The notes: generated by a model from the letters alone, not told the origin. DNA of 14,724 bases from Thermoplasmata archaeon (GCA_030037035.1 JASHSA010000095.1:1-14724); one strand, 5' to 3'. Shown: positions 7,819 to 14,248, numbered from the stretch's first letter. Made by a program: numbers and translations.

Positions 7819-8298
7819 CTACGGGACGATGACCACCGGTGTCGAACCTTCGGAGACGACCCGCGAGGAGACCGAACCGAGCAGCACCCGGGCCGCACCG
7901 CCAAGGCCCCGCGTGCCGACCAGGACCATCCCGGCGTTCAGTTCCCGGGCGGCCCTCAAGATCACCGTGGCGGGCTCCCCCTCCCGGACGAGCGCCTCCG
8001 CGCCGACGCCCGCGGCCAGCGCCTCCCGGATCAACGTCTCCATGGCCTTCTGCGTGGCACGCACCGGGACCCTGGCCTCCTCCTCGGTCCGCGGCTCGGC
8101 CGTCCTCGGGTCGGGCTGTTGCGCGAACACCAGCCAGAGGTGGGCGCGCCCGCCGCGCGCCAGCTCGGTCGCGAGGCGGACGGCCCTGACCGACGGAGGC
8201 GAGGCGTCGAAGCCTACGACGAGGCGGGAGAGCGGGGGACCGCCCGCCCCGTCGGCCCGCGGCCCCGGGGCGCCGGCGGGAGTTCCGGACGCCTTCAT
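7819..8298 (-). CDS. Universal stress protein, UspA family
   Basis: A 159-residue single-domain Usp. After a Pro/Gly-rich N-terminal leader of about 22 residues, the first strand LSRLVVGFDASPPS (23-36) holds the Asp of the nucleotide site (D31). The C-terminal half carries the ATP-binding signature G-x2-G-x9-G-S as GTRGLGGAARVLLGS (128-142), ending in PVVIVP. The intact motif predicts an ATP-binding Usp, a cytosolic homodimer that usually acts as a stress or energy-state sensor. The start is chosen at the ATG overlapping the TGA of the upstream gene (ATGA), which gives a normal length. A longer in-frame ORF back to 8667 would lie inside that upstream gene and is not used. Its partner is unknown. 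It converges on the Hyf-like operon. Confidence 0.85.
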   Translation of the reverse strand: MKASGTPAGAPGPRADGAGGPPLSRLVVGFDASPPSVRAVRLATELARGGRAHLWLVFAQQPDPRTAEPRTEEEARVPVRATQKAMETLIREALAAGVGAEALVREGEPATVILRAARELNAGMVLVGTRGLGGAARVLLGSVSSRVVSEGSTPVVIVP

Positions 8299-8795
8299 CG
8301 CGAGGAGCCCCGCTCCGGGGGGATGTATCGACGGACCGCCGCGTCCGCTTCGGGGTCCGCGACGTCGACCGGGCCCATCTTGCCGGCCGAGACCCTCGTG
8401 CGAAGGATCGCTTCGAGGGCCTTCACGCGACGGGCGAGCACCCGATTCTCGCGGAAGTACTCCGAGGCCTGGAAATGCGCTCTCGCGCGATCGCTCGCGC
8501 ACTCCGCGAGCGCCTTCGCCAGGACCGTGAGCCGCTCCGAGGGCGTTCCTCGGGAGACGTCGCGGTCGAGCGGGTCGCCTCCAGGGGTCGGTCGCGGTAC
8601 CAGGGGGAGGATCGTGGCGATCCACGTCCTCAGTCCGACCGCCCCGACCTCCGCGAGGTCGACCCACGGCAGAAGCTCCTGACGTAACTCCGCGGTCAGT
8701 TCCAGAGCCTGCGGGGCGCGCGACGGGGACGGGTCAAGTCGGCTCGGCGTCGGCGAGAGTGCGCTTCGGTTCGTTGGTTCGGACTCCCTGGGCAT
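8295..8795 (-). CDS. Unrecognised 166-residue protein upstream of the Usp gene
   Basis: I do not recognise the family. The chosen start is the ATG at 8795, preceded five bases upstream by a strong GGGAGG. A GTG at 8873 would add 26 residues and would lie only a few bases after the start site predicted from the TATA-like box at 8899-8906, so near-leaderless initiation there is possible. Residues 1-30 are Ser/Pro/Arg-rich and look disordered. Residues 30-68 include the hydrophobic stretch LLPWVDLAEVGAVGLRTWIA (41-60). Residues 85-135 are helical and charged (SEYFRENRVLARRVKALEAI), possibly a short coiled coil. There are no clear membrane segments or metal-binding motifs. The stop overlaps the Usp start by ATGA, so the two products are made together and may interact. 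Confidence 0.65.
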   Translation of the reverse strand: MPRESEPTNRSALSPTPSRLDPSPSRAPQALELTAELRQELLPWVDLAEVGAVGLRTWIATILPLVPRPTPGGDPLDRDVSRGTPSERLTVLAKALAECASDRARAHFQASEYFRENRVLARRVKALEAILRTRVSAGKMGPVDVADPEADAAVRRYIPPERGSSR

Positions 8796-8898
8796 CGTTC
8801 CCTCCCAGGGGTCATTGGCAGCCGGGCTGCGATTTTCGGCGTTCCCGGAGGGCACGCCGAAGGCTGACCCCACAGCCGATGCATACGACCTCGCCGAG

Positions 8899-8906
8899 GT
8901 ATATCT
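8899..8906 (-). promoter_or_regulatory. TATA-like box for the unknown/Usp gene pair
   Basis: The minus strand reads GAGATATACC (8907-8898). With archaeal spacing, transcription would begin near 8878. That gives either about 80 bases of leader to the ATG at 8795 or a nearly leaderless start at the GTG at 8873. Confidence 0.4.
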
Positions 8907-9567
8907 CTCCTTCAGTGGGGCGTGCGTTCGAGGAGGATGGGGACGCTGCGGCCTCGGGTCATCCTGCCTCGAGGATCCGTCTCCAGCGAGGAGCCTCCCT
9001 GTTGCACGCTAACGCAACGATCGGCGGCAGGCTGCAGATTGAGATACCAGAACCGGACCGGGTCGGAAGAGGCACGAGGACCGAGTCGAACGCCTTCCGC
9101 GTGAGCGTCGACCTCTCAGCGTCCGACCGAGGGAGAGGTGCGCCGGCGAACAGCTGGGTCGTCTGCCAGACGCCAGAGGTGCGACTTCCTCGGACGGCGG
9201 GGACGCTCCGCAACTACGGGCCCGACGATCGACGCCGGGTTCTAGTTGCGTCGATCCTGCGACGCAGCTCGAATCCTCCGTTCGCGGTCGAGAACGTTGA
9301 CTGCTGGCATCAGGCCCACCAGCTTGTTGCCGCAGGAAGGGACTGGGAGCCTGCAGAAGGATCGCGGTCGGCCCGGTACGGAGCGTTGAACTTCCCACGT
9401 GAGGTCGATGGCTGGCTCTTCTGGCCGAGAGGCCGGTAGTCGGTGGAAGGCATTGGGATTTCGTGCCCAAGGGGGCGGCCGAGCGGGGACCACGGTCTCA
9501 ACACCTCTTGGGGGGCAGAAGAAGCGCCCGCGACGCTAAGCGATTGTCGCCGAGCGCTCGAGAGGCC
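8907..9567. other. About 660 bases with no convincing gene
   Basis: Several ORFs of 60-226 codons cross this stretch on both strands, but none has a recognisable domain, a convincing coding pattern or a good ribosome-binding site. One short inverted repeat is visible (GCGTCG/CGACGC, 9248-9265). Just beyond the 3' end of the tRNA on the minus strand are a weak GCGAC/GTCGC hairpin and a pyrimidine stretch CGCTTCTTCTGCC (plus coordinates 9515-9527), which could serve as a tRNA terminator. The region may hold a decayed gene. Confidence 0.4.
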
Positions 9568-9640
9568 AGCCACTGGAGGGACTTGAACCCCCGACCTGCT
9601 GATTACGAATCAGCCGCTCTGCCGACTGAGCTACAGTGGC
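9568..9640 (-). tRNA. tRNA-Thr (anticodon CGU)
   Basis: The minus strand folds into a complete cloverleaf. Acceptor stem: GCCACTG with CAGTGGC. D stem: GCTC/GAGC around an AGTCGGCA loop. Anticodon arm: GCTGA-TTCGTAA-TCAGC, giving anticodon CGT, which reads ACG (Thr). Five-base variable loop: AGGTC. T arm: GGGGG-TTCAAGT-CCCTC with one G-U pair. The discriminator base is U, as expected for archaeal tRNA-Thr. There is no intron, and CCA is not encoded (GGC follows). A TATA-like box lies about 30 bases upstream. Confidence 0.96.
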
Positions 9641-9666
9641 GTCGGGCGGCTACGACGGAGGGGGGC

Positions 9667-9674
9667 CTATAATG
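9667..9674 (-). promoter_or_regulatory. TATA box of the tRNA-Thr gene
   Basis: The minus strand reads CATTATAG, centred about 30 bases before the first base of the mature tRNA. This is the spacing expected for an archaeal tRNA promoter. The box overlaps the stop codon of the PLP-enzyme remnant. Confidence 0.6.
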
Positions 9675-9921
9675 CTGGCGACGAGCGGGCGCGCGCGAGC
9701 GCTACCGCCTCACGAACGCCCCGAACGAGATCCGCTTCGCCCTCGATGCCGAGCGAGAGGCGGACGAAGCCCTCGGCGATCCCTCGCGCCGCGAGCGCGC
9801 GCCCCGAGAGCCTGCGCTGCGAGGTCTCCCCGGGGATGCCGGCGAGGCTCTCCACGCCCCCGAGTCCCGCGGCGACCTCCACGATCCTCAGCGCCGAGAG
9901 GAAGCGCCCGACGGCGCCGCC
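9667..9921 (-). pseudogene. C-terminal remnant of a Cys/Met-metabolism PLP enzyme (cystathionine gamma-synthase/lyase family)
   Basis: The reading frame entering around 9921 gives AVGRFLSALRIVEVAAGL (from 9915), GGVESLAGIPGE, then RGIAEGFVRLSLGIEGEADL and a TAG stop at 9667. This is the standard end of the trans-sulfuration PLP family, where a GGVESL block is followed by a VRLSxGIE block. Only about 80 of the usual 380-400 residues remain. The PLP-binding Lys and the whole large domain are absent, and an in-frame stop lies near 9980. The intact gene would have run through the region now occupied by the end of nadM, so it was probably cut by a deletion or rearrangement. A GTG at 9882 could still start a 71-residue product, which would not be an active enzyme. 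The fragment reads in the same direction as nadM and starts about ten bases after its stop. Confidence 0.75.
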
Positions 9922-9931
9922 TCCTCCAGCC

Positions 9932-10471
9932 TCAGCGCTCTGCCGGTGCCTCGCCGCGCGCGGGGCGCGGCCTCAGGACCTTCAGCCGGTCGCGGGCCCC
10001 GATCTCCTTGAGGAACCCGGCGACCGCGGGCGGCACGAGCGGCCCGACGTCCCGGCCCCGCGCCAGCGCCTCCCGGACCTTCGCCCCCTCGTACGTCGCG
10101 CGCCGGTAGAGCGGCGGGCTCTCGGTCGCGTAGCCGGCCTGGCGGAAGAGCAGCAGCGTGAGCGGGTTGTGCGAGTAGACGTGCTCGAACTTCGGGACCA
10201 TCCCCTCGACGTAGCGGACCCACAGGGCGTGGCGCCGGAGGTCCGGCACCGGGACGATCGTCGTCCCCTCGACGCGCGCCTCCTCGAGGGCCCGCCCGAT
10301 CATCTCGATCCTCTCGCCCGCCGTGAACGGGTTCTCCCACGTGTACGACTGTTCGGCGCTCCCGACCGCGAGGACGAGTCGCTCGCCGGGCGCGCGGGCG
10401 GTGACGGTGCGGACGAGCTCGAGATGGCCGCGATGGAACGGCTGGAACCGGCCGACGAAGAGCCCGCTCAC
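9932..10471 (-). CDS. nadM: Nicotinamide-nucleotide adenylyltransferase, archaeal type
   Basis: A 179-residue enzyme that joins NMN (or nicotinate mononucleotide) and ATP to make NAD or its deamido form, the last adenylation step of NAD synthesis. The nucleotidyltransferase signature is at the N-terminus: GRFQPFHRGHLELV (7-20), with the HxGH His residues H13 and H16. Further family blocks are GSAEQSYTWENPFTAGERI (37-55), YSHNPLT (99-105) and RRATYEGAKVREAL (123-136), the last replacing the more common SGTxIR. The length is typical of archaeal NadM (about 170-185). The start is GTG, since upstream codons would enter the preceding gene. The last 15 residues are Arg/Pro-rich and unconserved. It is the third gene of a lonB operon, 13 bases after the small Cys/His protein. 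Confidence 0.93.
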   Translation of the reverse strand: MSGLFVGRFQPFHRGHLELVRTVTARAPGERLVLAVGSAEQSYTWENPFTAGERIEMIGRALEEARVEGTTIVPVPDLRRHALWVRYVEGMVPKFEHVYSHNPLTLLLFRQAGYATESPPLYRRATYEGAKVREALARGRDVGPLVPPAVAGFLKEIGARDRLKVLRPRPARGEAPAER

Positions 10472-10484
10472 GACGCCGAGGACG

Positions 10485-10721
10485 TCATTCCGGGCTCAGA
10501 TCCTCCACGTCGTCCATGAACTCGTCGATGTGCGGGCAGTGCGCGGTCAGGTAGTGCCGGCAGTGCGCGCAGTAGCGGTCGTTGCGGGCCGGCTCGAGCT
10601 GCCGGTTGAACTCGTAGCACTCGCGGTCGAAGAACTTCGTGTCGTCGGACTCCTCCGTGGCATGGGAGCCCGGTCGGGGGGCCAACGCCGGGTGCGCGGG
10701 AGGGCGGAACGGGCCCTTCAC
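10485..10721 (-). CDS. Small Cys/His-rich protein between lonB and nadM
   Basis: A 78-residue protein whose GTG start overlaps the lonB TGA stop (GTGA). The first 25 residues are Pro-rich. The rest is compact and acidic at the end, with C35 (RECYEF), then YCAHCRHYLTAHCPHIDEF (50-68) holding C51, C54, C62 and four His residues (H53, H56, H61, H64). C51-x2-C54-x7-C62 with C35 or a His as the fourth ligand suggests a single zinc site or a small iron-sulfur site. I do not recognise the family. Its coupling to lonB suggests a small adaptor or regulator, but this is inference. The good codon pattern and tight spacing on both sides make it a real gene. Confidence 0.75.
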   Translation of the reverse strand: MKGPFRPPAHPALAPRPGSHATEESDDTKFFDRECYEFNRQLEPARNDRYCAHCRHYLTAHCPHIDEFMDDVEDLSPE

Positions 10722-12802
10722 GAACCGGCCGGCAGGCCGGGCGCCGGCCCCGGCGTCCCGGTCGTCGGGGCCTCCTCCCCGGTGCGGCTGGTCGCGTGGA
10801 CCATCGCGGCGAGGCGTCCGAGGAGCGTCTCCTTCTGGGTCCCCTGGCCGACCAGGGCGTACTTGAGGACGTCCCGGAGCGTCCGCACCGGGATCACCTC
10901 GACGATCCCGCGGTAGCGCGATTCGAGCACGAGGTCGTCGACGTTCTCGGCCGGGATGAGGACCCGCGCGATCCCGGAGTCGGAGGCCGCCTCGACCTTC
11001 GCGGTGACGCCGCCGACCGGCAGCACCTGGCCCCGGACGCTCAGCGAGCCGGTCATCGCGACCCCCTGGTCGACCGCCATCCCCTCGAGCGCGCTGATCA
11101 CGGCGGTCGCGATCGAGACCGAGGCGCTGTCGCCCTCGACCCCGTCGGAGGTCCCGACGAACTGGATGTGGATGTCGTAGCGCGAGATGTCCTCGCCCGT
11201 GTACTTCTTGATCAGGGCGCTGACGTTCTGGACCGCCTCTTTCGCGATCTCCCCGAGCTTCCCCGTCGCGACCACGACGCCGCCGTCGCGCGTCTGGGCC
11301 GGGGTCACCTCGGCGACGATCGGCAGGACGATCCCCGAGAACTCGCTCATCCCGGTCTGGGCGTTGATCGCGGCGAGGCCGTTGACGACCCCGATCGCCG
11401 CGCCCTCGGTGGAGAACATCCGGTACTCCTTCCGGCGCTCGATGTAGCGGTCGGCGATCTGCTGCTCGAGCGAGCGGCTCGCGCGCTTCGCCCGCACGAC
11501 GTGCTCCGCATGGACGGTCGTCGCCCCCTCCGACAGCGCGATGTCGCCGGCGACGCGGACGAGCCCCCCGAGCTCACGGAGCCGGAGCGTCAGCTGGCCG
11601 GAGCGGCCGGAGCGCCGCTGGGCCTCGCGGACGACCTCGACGATCGCCGCCTTGTCGAACTGCGGGATCTTCTTGTCCTTCGCGACCTCCTGGGCGATGA
11701 ACCGCACGAGCTTGAGCCGGTTCTCCGGAACGTCCGGCATCGTCGACTTGACGTACAGCTCGTAGCCGTAGCCCCGGATCCGCGAGCGCAGCGCCGGGTG
11801 CATCGACTGGACGCTGTCGACGTTGCCGGCGGCGACCAGGACGAAGTCGGAGGGGACCGGCTCGGTCTTCACCATCGCCCCGGCCGAGCGCTCCGACTGG
11901 CCGACGATCGGGAACTTGCGCTCCTGCAACGCGGTCAGGAGCGAGTGCTGGCTCTCGATCTTCAGCAGGTTGATCTCGTCGATGAACAGCACGCCGCCGT
12001 TCGCCTTGTGGATCGCGCCGACCTCGACCCGCTCGTGGGGCGGGGTCTCGAGGCCTCCCGACTGGAACGGGTCGTGCTTCACGTCCCCGAGGAGCGCGCC
12101 GGCGTGCGCGCCCGTGGCGTCGAGGAACGGCGGCCGCTCGTCCGGGGCGTGTCCGACGAGCAGCTTCGCGACGCCGTTCGAGGCGTCCGAACGGCCCCCG
12201 GAGAGGCGGACGAGCGCGTAGATGATCACGATGATCAGGACCCCGAGCAGCAGCGGCGTCAGGTCCTGGCCCTTCGAGGCGATCACGATGTAGAGGACGA
12301 TCGCCATGATCGCCACCGAGATCGCGACGAAGACCAGCGTCCGCGTCTCCTTCTTCTGCGCCGCCTCGAGCTTCTGGGCGGCGACGATCTCCTTGCCCTT
12401 GCCGGCCGGCACGACCCGGATCTTCGGCTCGTTCGGGTCCTCCGCGTTCGGGTAGGCGAGGATGTCCTGGAGCGGCTCCCGGGGGAGGAAATCGACCATC
12501 GCGCGGGCGAGCATGCTCTTGCCCGTGCCCGGCTCGCCGATCAGGATCATGTGCCGCTTCTGCGTCGCCGCCTTGCGGGCGACCTCGACGGCGTCGTCCT
12601 GCCCGATCACCTGGTCGAGCAGTCGCGCCGGGACCTCGACGTCGGCGCTGGACTGGTACGGAAGCCCCGCCGCCCAGGTGTCGAGCTCGTTCGACAGCGG
12701 GGCGGACGACGCCGGAGCGGAGCCGGACGGGAGCGGGGAAGACGGACTCGGGGCCGGGGGCTCCCCCTCAGGACGCGATGGGGGTGCCTCGCCTTCGTCC
12801 AT
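10718..12802 (-). CDS. lonB: ATP-dependent protease LonB, membrane-anchored archaeal type
   Basis: Counted from the ATG at 12802 the protein has 694 residues. Order of parts: a disordered Pro/Ser-rich leader (1-37); the AAA+ domain with Walker A GEPGTGKS (89-96) and Walker B VLFIDE (271-276); two transmembrane helices inserted between them (about 155-175 and 182-200), which is diagnostic for archaeal LonB; sensor-1 N327; and a C-terminal protease domain with the Ser-Lys dyad S559 (EGDSAS) and K602 (GGVTAK), 43 residues apart as in bacterial Lon. It degrades unfolded and membrane proteins on the cytosolic face. A TTG at 12844 extends the frame by 14 codons, but it lies about where transcription should begin from the TATA box at 12861-12868, so the ATG is preferred. 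A hairpin (12813-12831) lies between promoter and start. The gene leads an operon with a small Cys/His protein and nadM. Confidence 0.96.
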   Translation of the reverse strand: MDEGEAPPSRPEGEPPAPSPSSPLPSGSAPASSAPLSNELDTWAAGLPYQSSADVEVPARLLDQVIGQDDAVEVARKAATQKRHMILIGEPGTGKSMLARAMVDFLPREPLQDILAYPNAEDPNEPKIRVVPAGKGKEIVAAQKLEAAQKKETRTLVFVAISVAIMAIVLYIVIASKGQDLTPLLLGVLIIVIIYALVRLSGGRSDASNGVAKLLVGHAPDERPPFLDATGAHAGALLGDVKHDPFQSGGLETPPHERVEVGAIHKANGGVLFIDEINLLKIESQHSLLTALQERKFPIVGQSERSAGAMVKTEPVPSDFVLVAAGNVDSVQSMHPALRSRIRGYGYELYVKSTMPDVPENRLKLVRFIAQEVAKDKKIPQFDKAAIVEVVREAQRRSGRSGQLTLRLRELGGLVRVAGDIALSEGATTVHAEHVVRAKRASRSLEQQIADRYIERRKEYRMFSTEGAAIGVVNGLAAINAQTGMSEFSGIVLPIVAEVTPAQTRDGGVVVATGKLGEIAKEAVQNVSALIKKYTGEDISRYDIHIQFVGTSDGVEGDSASVSIATAVISALEGMAVDQGVAMTGSLSVRGQVLPVGGVTAKVEAASDSGIARVLIPAENVDDLVLESRYRGIVEVIPVRTLRDVLKYALVGQGTQKETLLGRLAAMVHATSRTGEEAPTTGTPGPAPGLPAGS

Positions 12803-12812
12803 GCCAGCGTCC

Positions 12813-12831
12813 CGAGCCGTCCCACGGCTCG
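12813..12831. promoter_or_regulatory. Perfect 8-bp palindrome in the lonB leader
   Basis: CGAGCCGT-CCC-ACGGCTCG (plus strand) is an exact inverted repeat with a three-base spacer. It lies between the predicted lonB transcription start (near 12838) and the ATG at 12802. It could be an operator for a dimeric repressor, of the kind that overlaps archaeal heat-shock promoters, or an RNA hairpin in the leader that hides or spaces the start codon. Confidence 0.5.
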
Positions 12832-12860
12832 TTCCGCCGGCCAATCAAGGCGGCGGTCGG

Positions 12861-12868
12861 TATAAATG
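12861..12868 (-). promoter_or_regulatory. TATA box for the lonB operon
   Basis: The minus strand reads AGCATTTATACC, the most A/T-rich stretch nearby. The centre near 12864 predicts transcription starting about 12838, roughly 35 bases before the chosen lonB ATG. Confidence 0.6.
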
Positions 12869-12942
12869 CTAGCGGAAGAGAGGACAAGCCGGTAGCCCCG
12901 AGCCGAGGCGTTCGGGCCGGACCGGCGCCGCCAGCCGTGACC

Positions 12943-12951
12943 CATTATCTA
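12943..12951 (+). promoter_or_regulatory. TATA-like box for folD
   Basis: CATTATCTA lies in an otherwise G/C-rich stretch. Its centre near 12947 predicts transcription starting at about 12972, some ten bases before the proposed folD start. It faces away from the lonB box, so the 12845-12983 gap works as a divergent promoter region. Confidence 0.45.
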
Positions 12952-12983
12952 CACCGCCCCCCTGCACGCGCGCGGGGATCGCC

Positions 12984-13877
12984 CTGACGAGTCGTCTGGA
13001 GGGCCGGCCGGTCGCGGAGGCCATCGACAAGTCGAGCCGGGCGAGTCTGGCGGCCGTCGGCACGGGGACCCCACCCCCGACGCTCGTCAGCGTCCATCGG
13101 GGGCTCGACAGCCCGTTCCGCTTCTACCTGCGACGCCAGGCGAAGGCGGCCGGCGCCCTCGGGATCGGCTTTCGGGACGTGGCGCTCGAGCCGGGGGACG
13201 GGCCGGAGGAGCTCGTCGCGACGCTCCGCTCCCTCGACCGCGACCCGGCCGTCCACGCGGTGCTCGTCGAGCACCCCCTGCCGGCACCGTTCGACTTCTT
13301 CCGCGCCGTCGACGAGCTGCGTCCCGAGAAGGACGTCGACGGGGTCGGGGCGAGGAACCTAGGACGCCTCGTCGGCCAGCGGCCGGTCCACGTTCCCGCC
13401 GTCGCCCGGGCCGCCCTCGCGATCGCCCGGCACTACCACCTTCCCCTGGACGGAGAGACGACGGCGGTCGTCGGCCGCTCGACGACCGTCGGGCTTCCCC
13501 TCGCGCTGCTGCTCGCGTCGCCGCCGCCTGGCGGAAACGCGGCCGTCACCGTGCTCCACTCCCGGAGCGGAGAGCTCGCGCGCCGCCTCGCCGGGGCGCG
13601 GACGATCTTCTCGTGCGTCGGTCGGCCGGGGCTCCTCGACCGGACGAACGTGCCCGAAGGCGCGCACGTCGTCGACGTCGGTCTCTCGAGCGTCCCGGAT
13701 CCGGATCGCCCCGGGAGCCAGCTCGCGGTCGGGGACGCCGACCCGCGGGCGCTGGACGGCTGGGCCGGCTCGCTCTCCCCGGTTCCGGGGGGCGTCGGAC
13801 CCGTGACGGTCGCCGAACTGATGGCGTCGACGGTGCGCGCCTGGAGGAGCCTCGTCCGGGGGGAGGGGGTCGCGTGA
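12984..13877 (+). CDS. folD: FolD-like methylenetetrahydrofolate dehydrogenase/cyclohydrolase with altered active site and a non-ATG start
   Basis: The frame is open from 12873 but has no ATG, GTG or TTG before a GTG at 13179, which would delete about 65 conserved residues. Homology begins at LEGRPVAEAI (codons 5-14). The best start is a CTG at 12984, three bases after the SD-like GGGGATC, giving 297 residues, the normal FolD length. The family converts 5,10-methylene-THF to methenyl- and then 10-formyl-THF. The nucleotide site is intact: VVGRSTTVGLP (162-172), and so are PEKDVDG (114-120) and SPVPGGVGPVT (265-275). Substrate-site residues differ. The YxxxK motif is Y48-L-R-R-Q52, the Gln of VQLPLP is E96, and PCTPxG is P-A-V-A-R-A (from P138). 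Cyclohydrolase activity is doubtful; a dehydrogenase or a different pterin substrate is possible. A GTGA overlap couples it to the next gene. Confidence 0.88.
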   Translation: MTSRLEGRPVAEAIDKSSRASLAAVGTGTPPPTLVSVHRGLDSPFRFYLRRQAKAAGALGIGFRDVALEPGDGPEELVATLRSLDRDPAVHAVLVEHPLPAPFDFFRAVDELRPEKDVDGVGARNLGRLVGQRPVHVPAVARAALAIARHYHLPLDGETTAVVGRSTTVGLPLALLLASPPPGGNAAVTVLHSRSGELARRLAGARTIFSCVGRPGLLDRTNVPEGAHVVDVGLSSVPDPDRPGSQLAVGDADPRALDGWAGSLSPVPGGVGPVTVAELMASTVRAWRSLVRGEGVA

Positions 13878-14248
13878 GCTCCGAGTCGCCACCGGCCCCG
13901 GAGGCTCCGGAGGAGAAGCCCTCCCCGGGGGGGCTCCACTGCCGGGACTGCCCGATGTGGTACGGCGCGGAGGACAACGGCTGGGGCCCCTGCTCCATCA
14001 AGAACCGGCGCGGGGACGAGCGCTACCTGACGTGGGGGGGTCACGCCTGCGACGAGGACTACGTCCCGCCGCCACCGACCCCGAGCCTCGACCTCGCCGC
14101 GGCGTTGAGGGGGGCCCGCTCGACCTCCAGGGCATCGGCGGTAGGGTACCGCTCGACCTCGAACGCCGGGGCCCGCAAACGCCCGGCGAAGCGGCGCAGC
14201 CGGCCCGGCGAGAGCTCGACCGAGCGCCGAAGCGGGTCGAGGCGGTAG
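13874..14248 (+). CDS. Small four-cysteine protein coupled to folD
   Basis: A 124-residue ORF starting at a GTG that overlaps the folD stop (GTGA). The core, residues 19-65, has four cysteines: C23 and C26 (HCRDCPMWYG), C40 (GWGPCSIKNRRG) and C59 (GGHACDEDY), spaced C-x2-C-x13-C-x18-C. The core is rich in Trp, Tyr and Gly, which looks like a small metal-binding fold (zinc or an iron-sulfur cluster). I do not know a named family. Residues 1-18 are Pro/Glu-rich. From about residue 70 onward the sequence becomes Arg/Ser-rich with no clear fold. That tail lies opposite the conserved 3' end of the radical-SAM-related gene, so it is probably a by-product of reading the antisense strand. No stop occurs earlier in the frame. 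Confidence 0.7.
   Translation: MSSESPPAPEAPEEKPSPGGLHCRDCPMWYGAEDNGWGPCSIKNRRGDERYLTWGGHACDEDYVPPPPTPSLDLAAALRGARSTSRASAVGYRSTSNAGARKRPAKRRSRPGESSTERRSGSRR

Noticed and set aside
8759..9439. 226-codon plus-strand ORF across the gene-poor gap
   Set aside because: It starts inside the reverse-strand unknown gene, shows no recognisable domain or consistent codon pattern, and has no ribosome-binding site.
9463..9672. Plus-strand ORF whose product contains HWRDLNPRPADYESAALPTE
   Set aside because: This is the antisense reading of the tRNA-Thr gene. Such peptides are a common false annotation across tRNA genes.
10796..12865. 689-codon plus-strand ORF
   Set aside because: It is the antisense shadow of lonB, with the Asp/Arg/Leu-rich composition typical of antisense frames in high-GC DNA.
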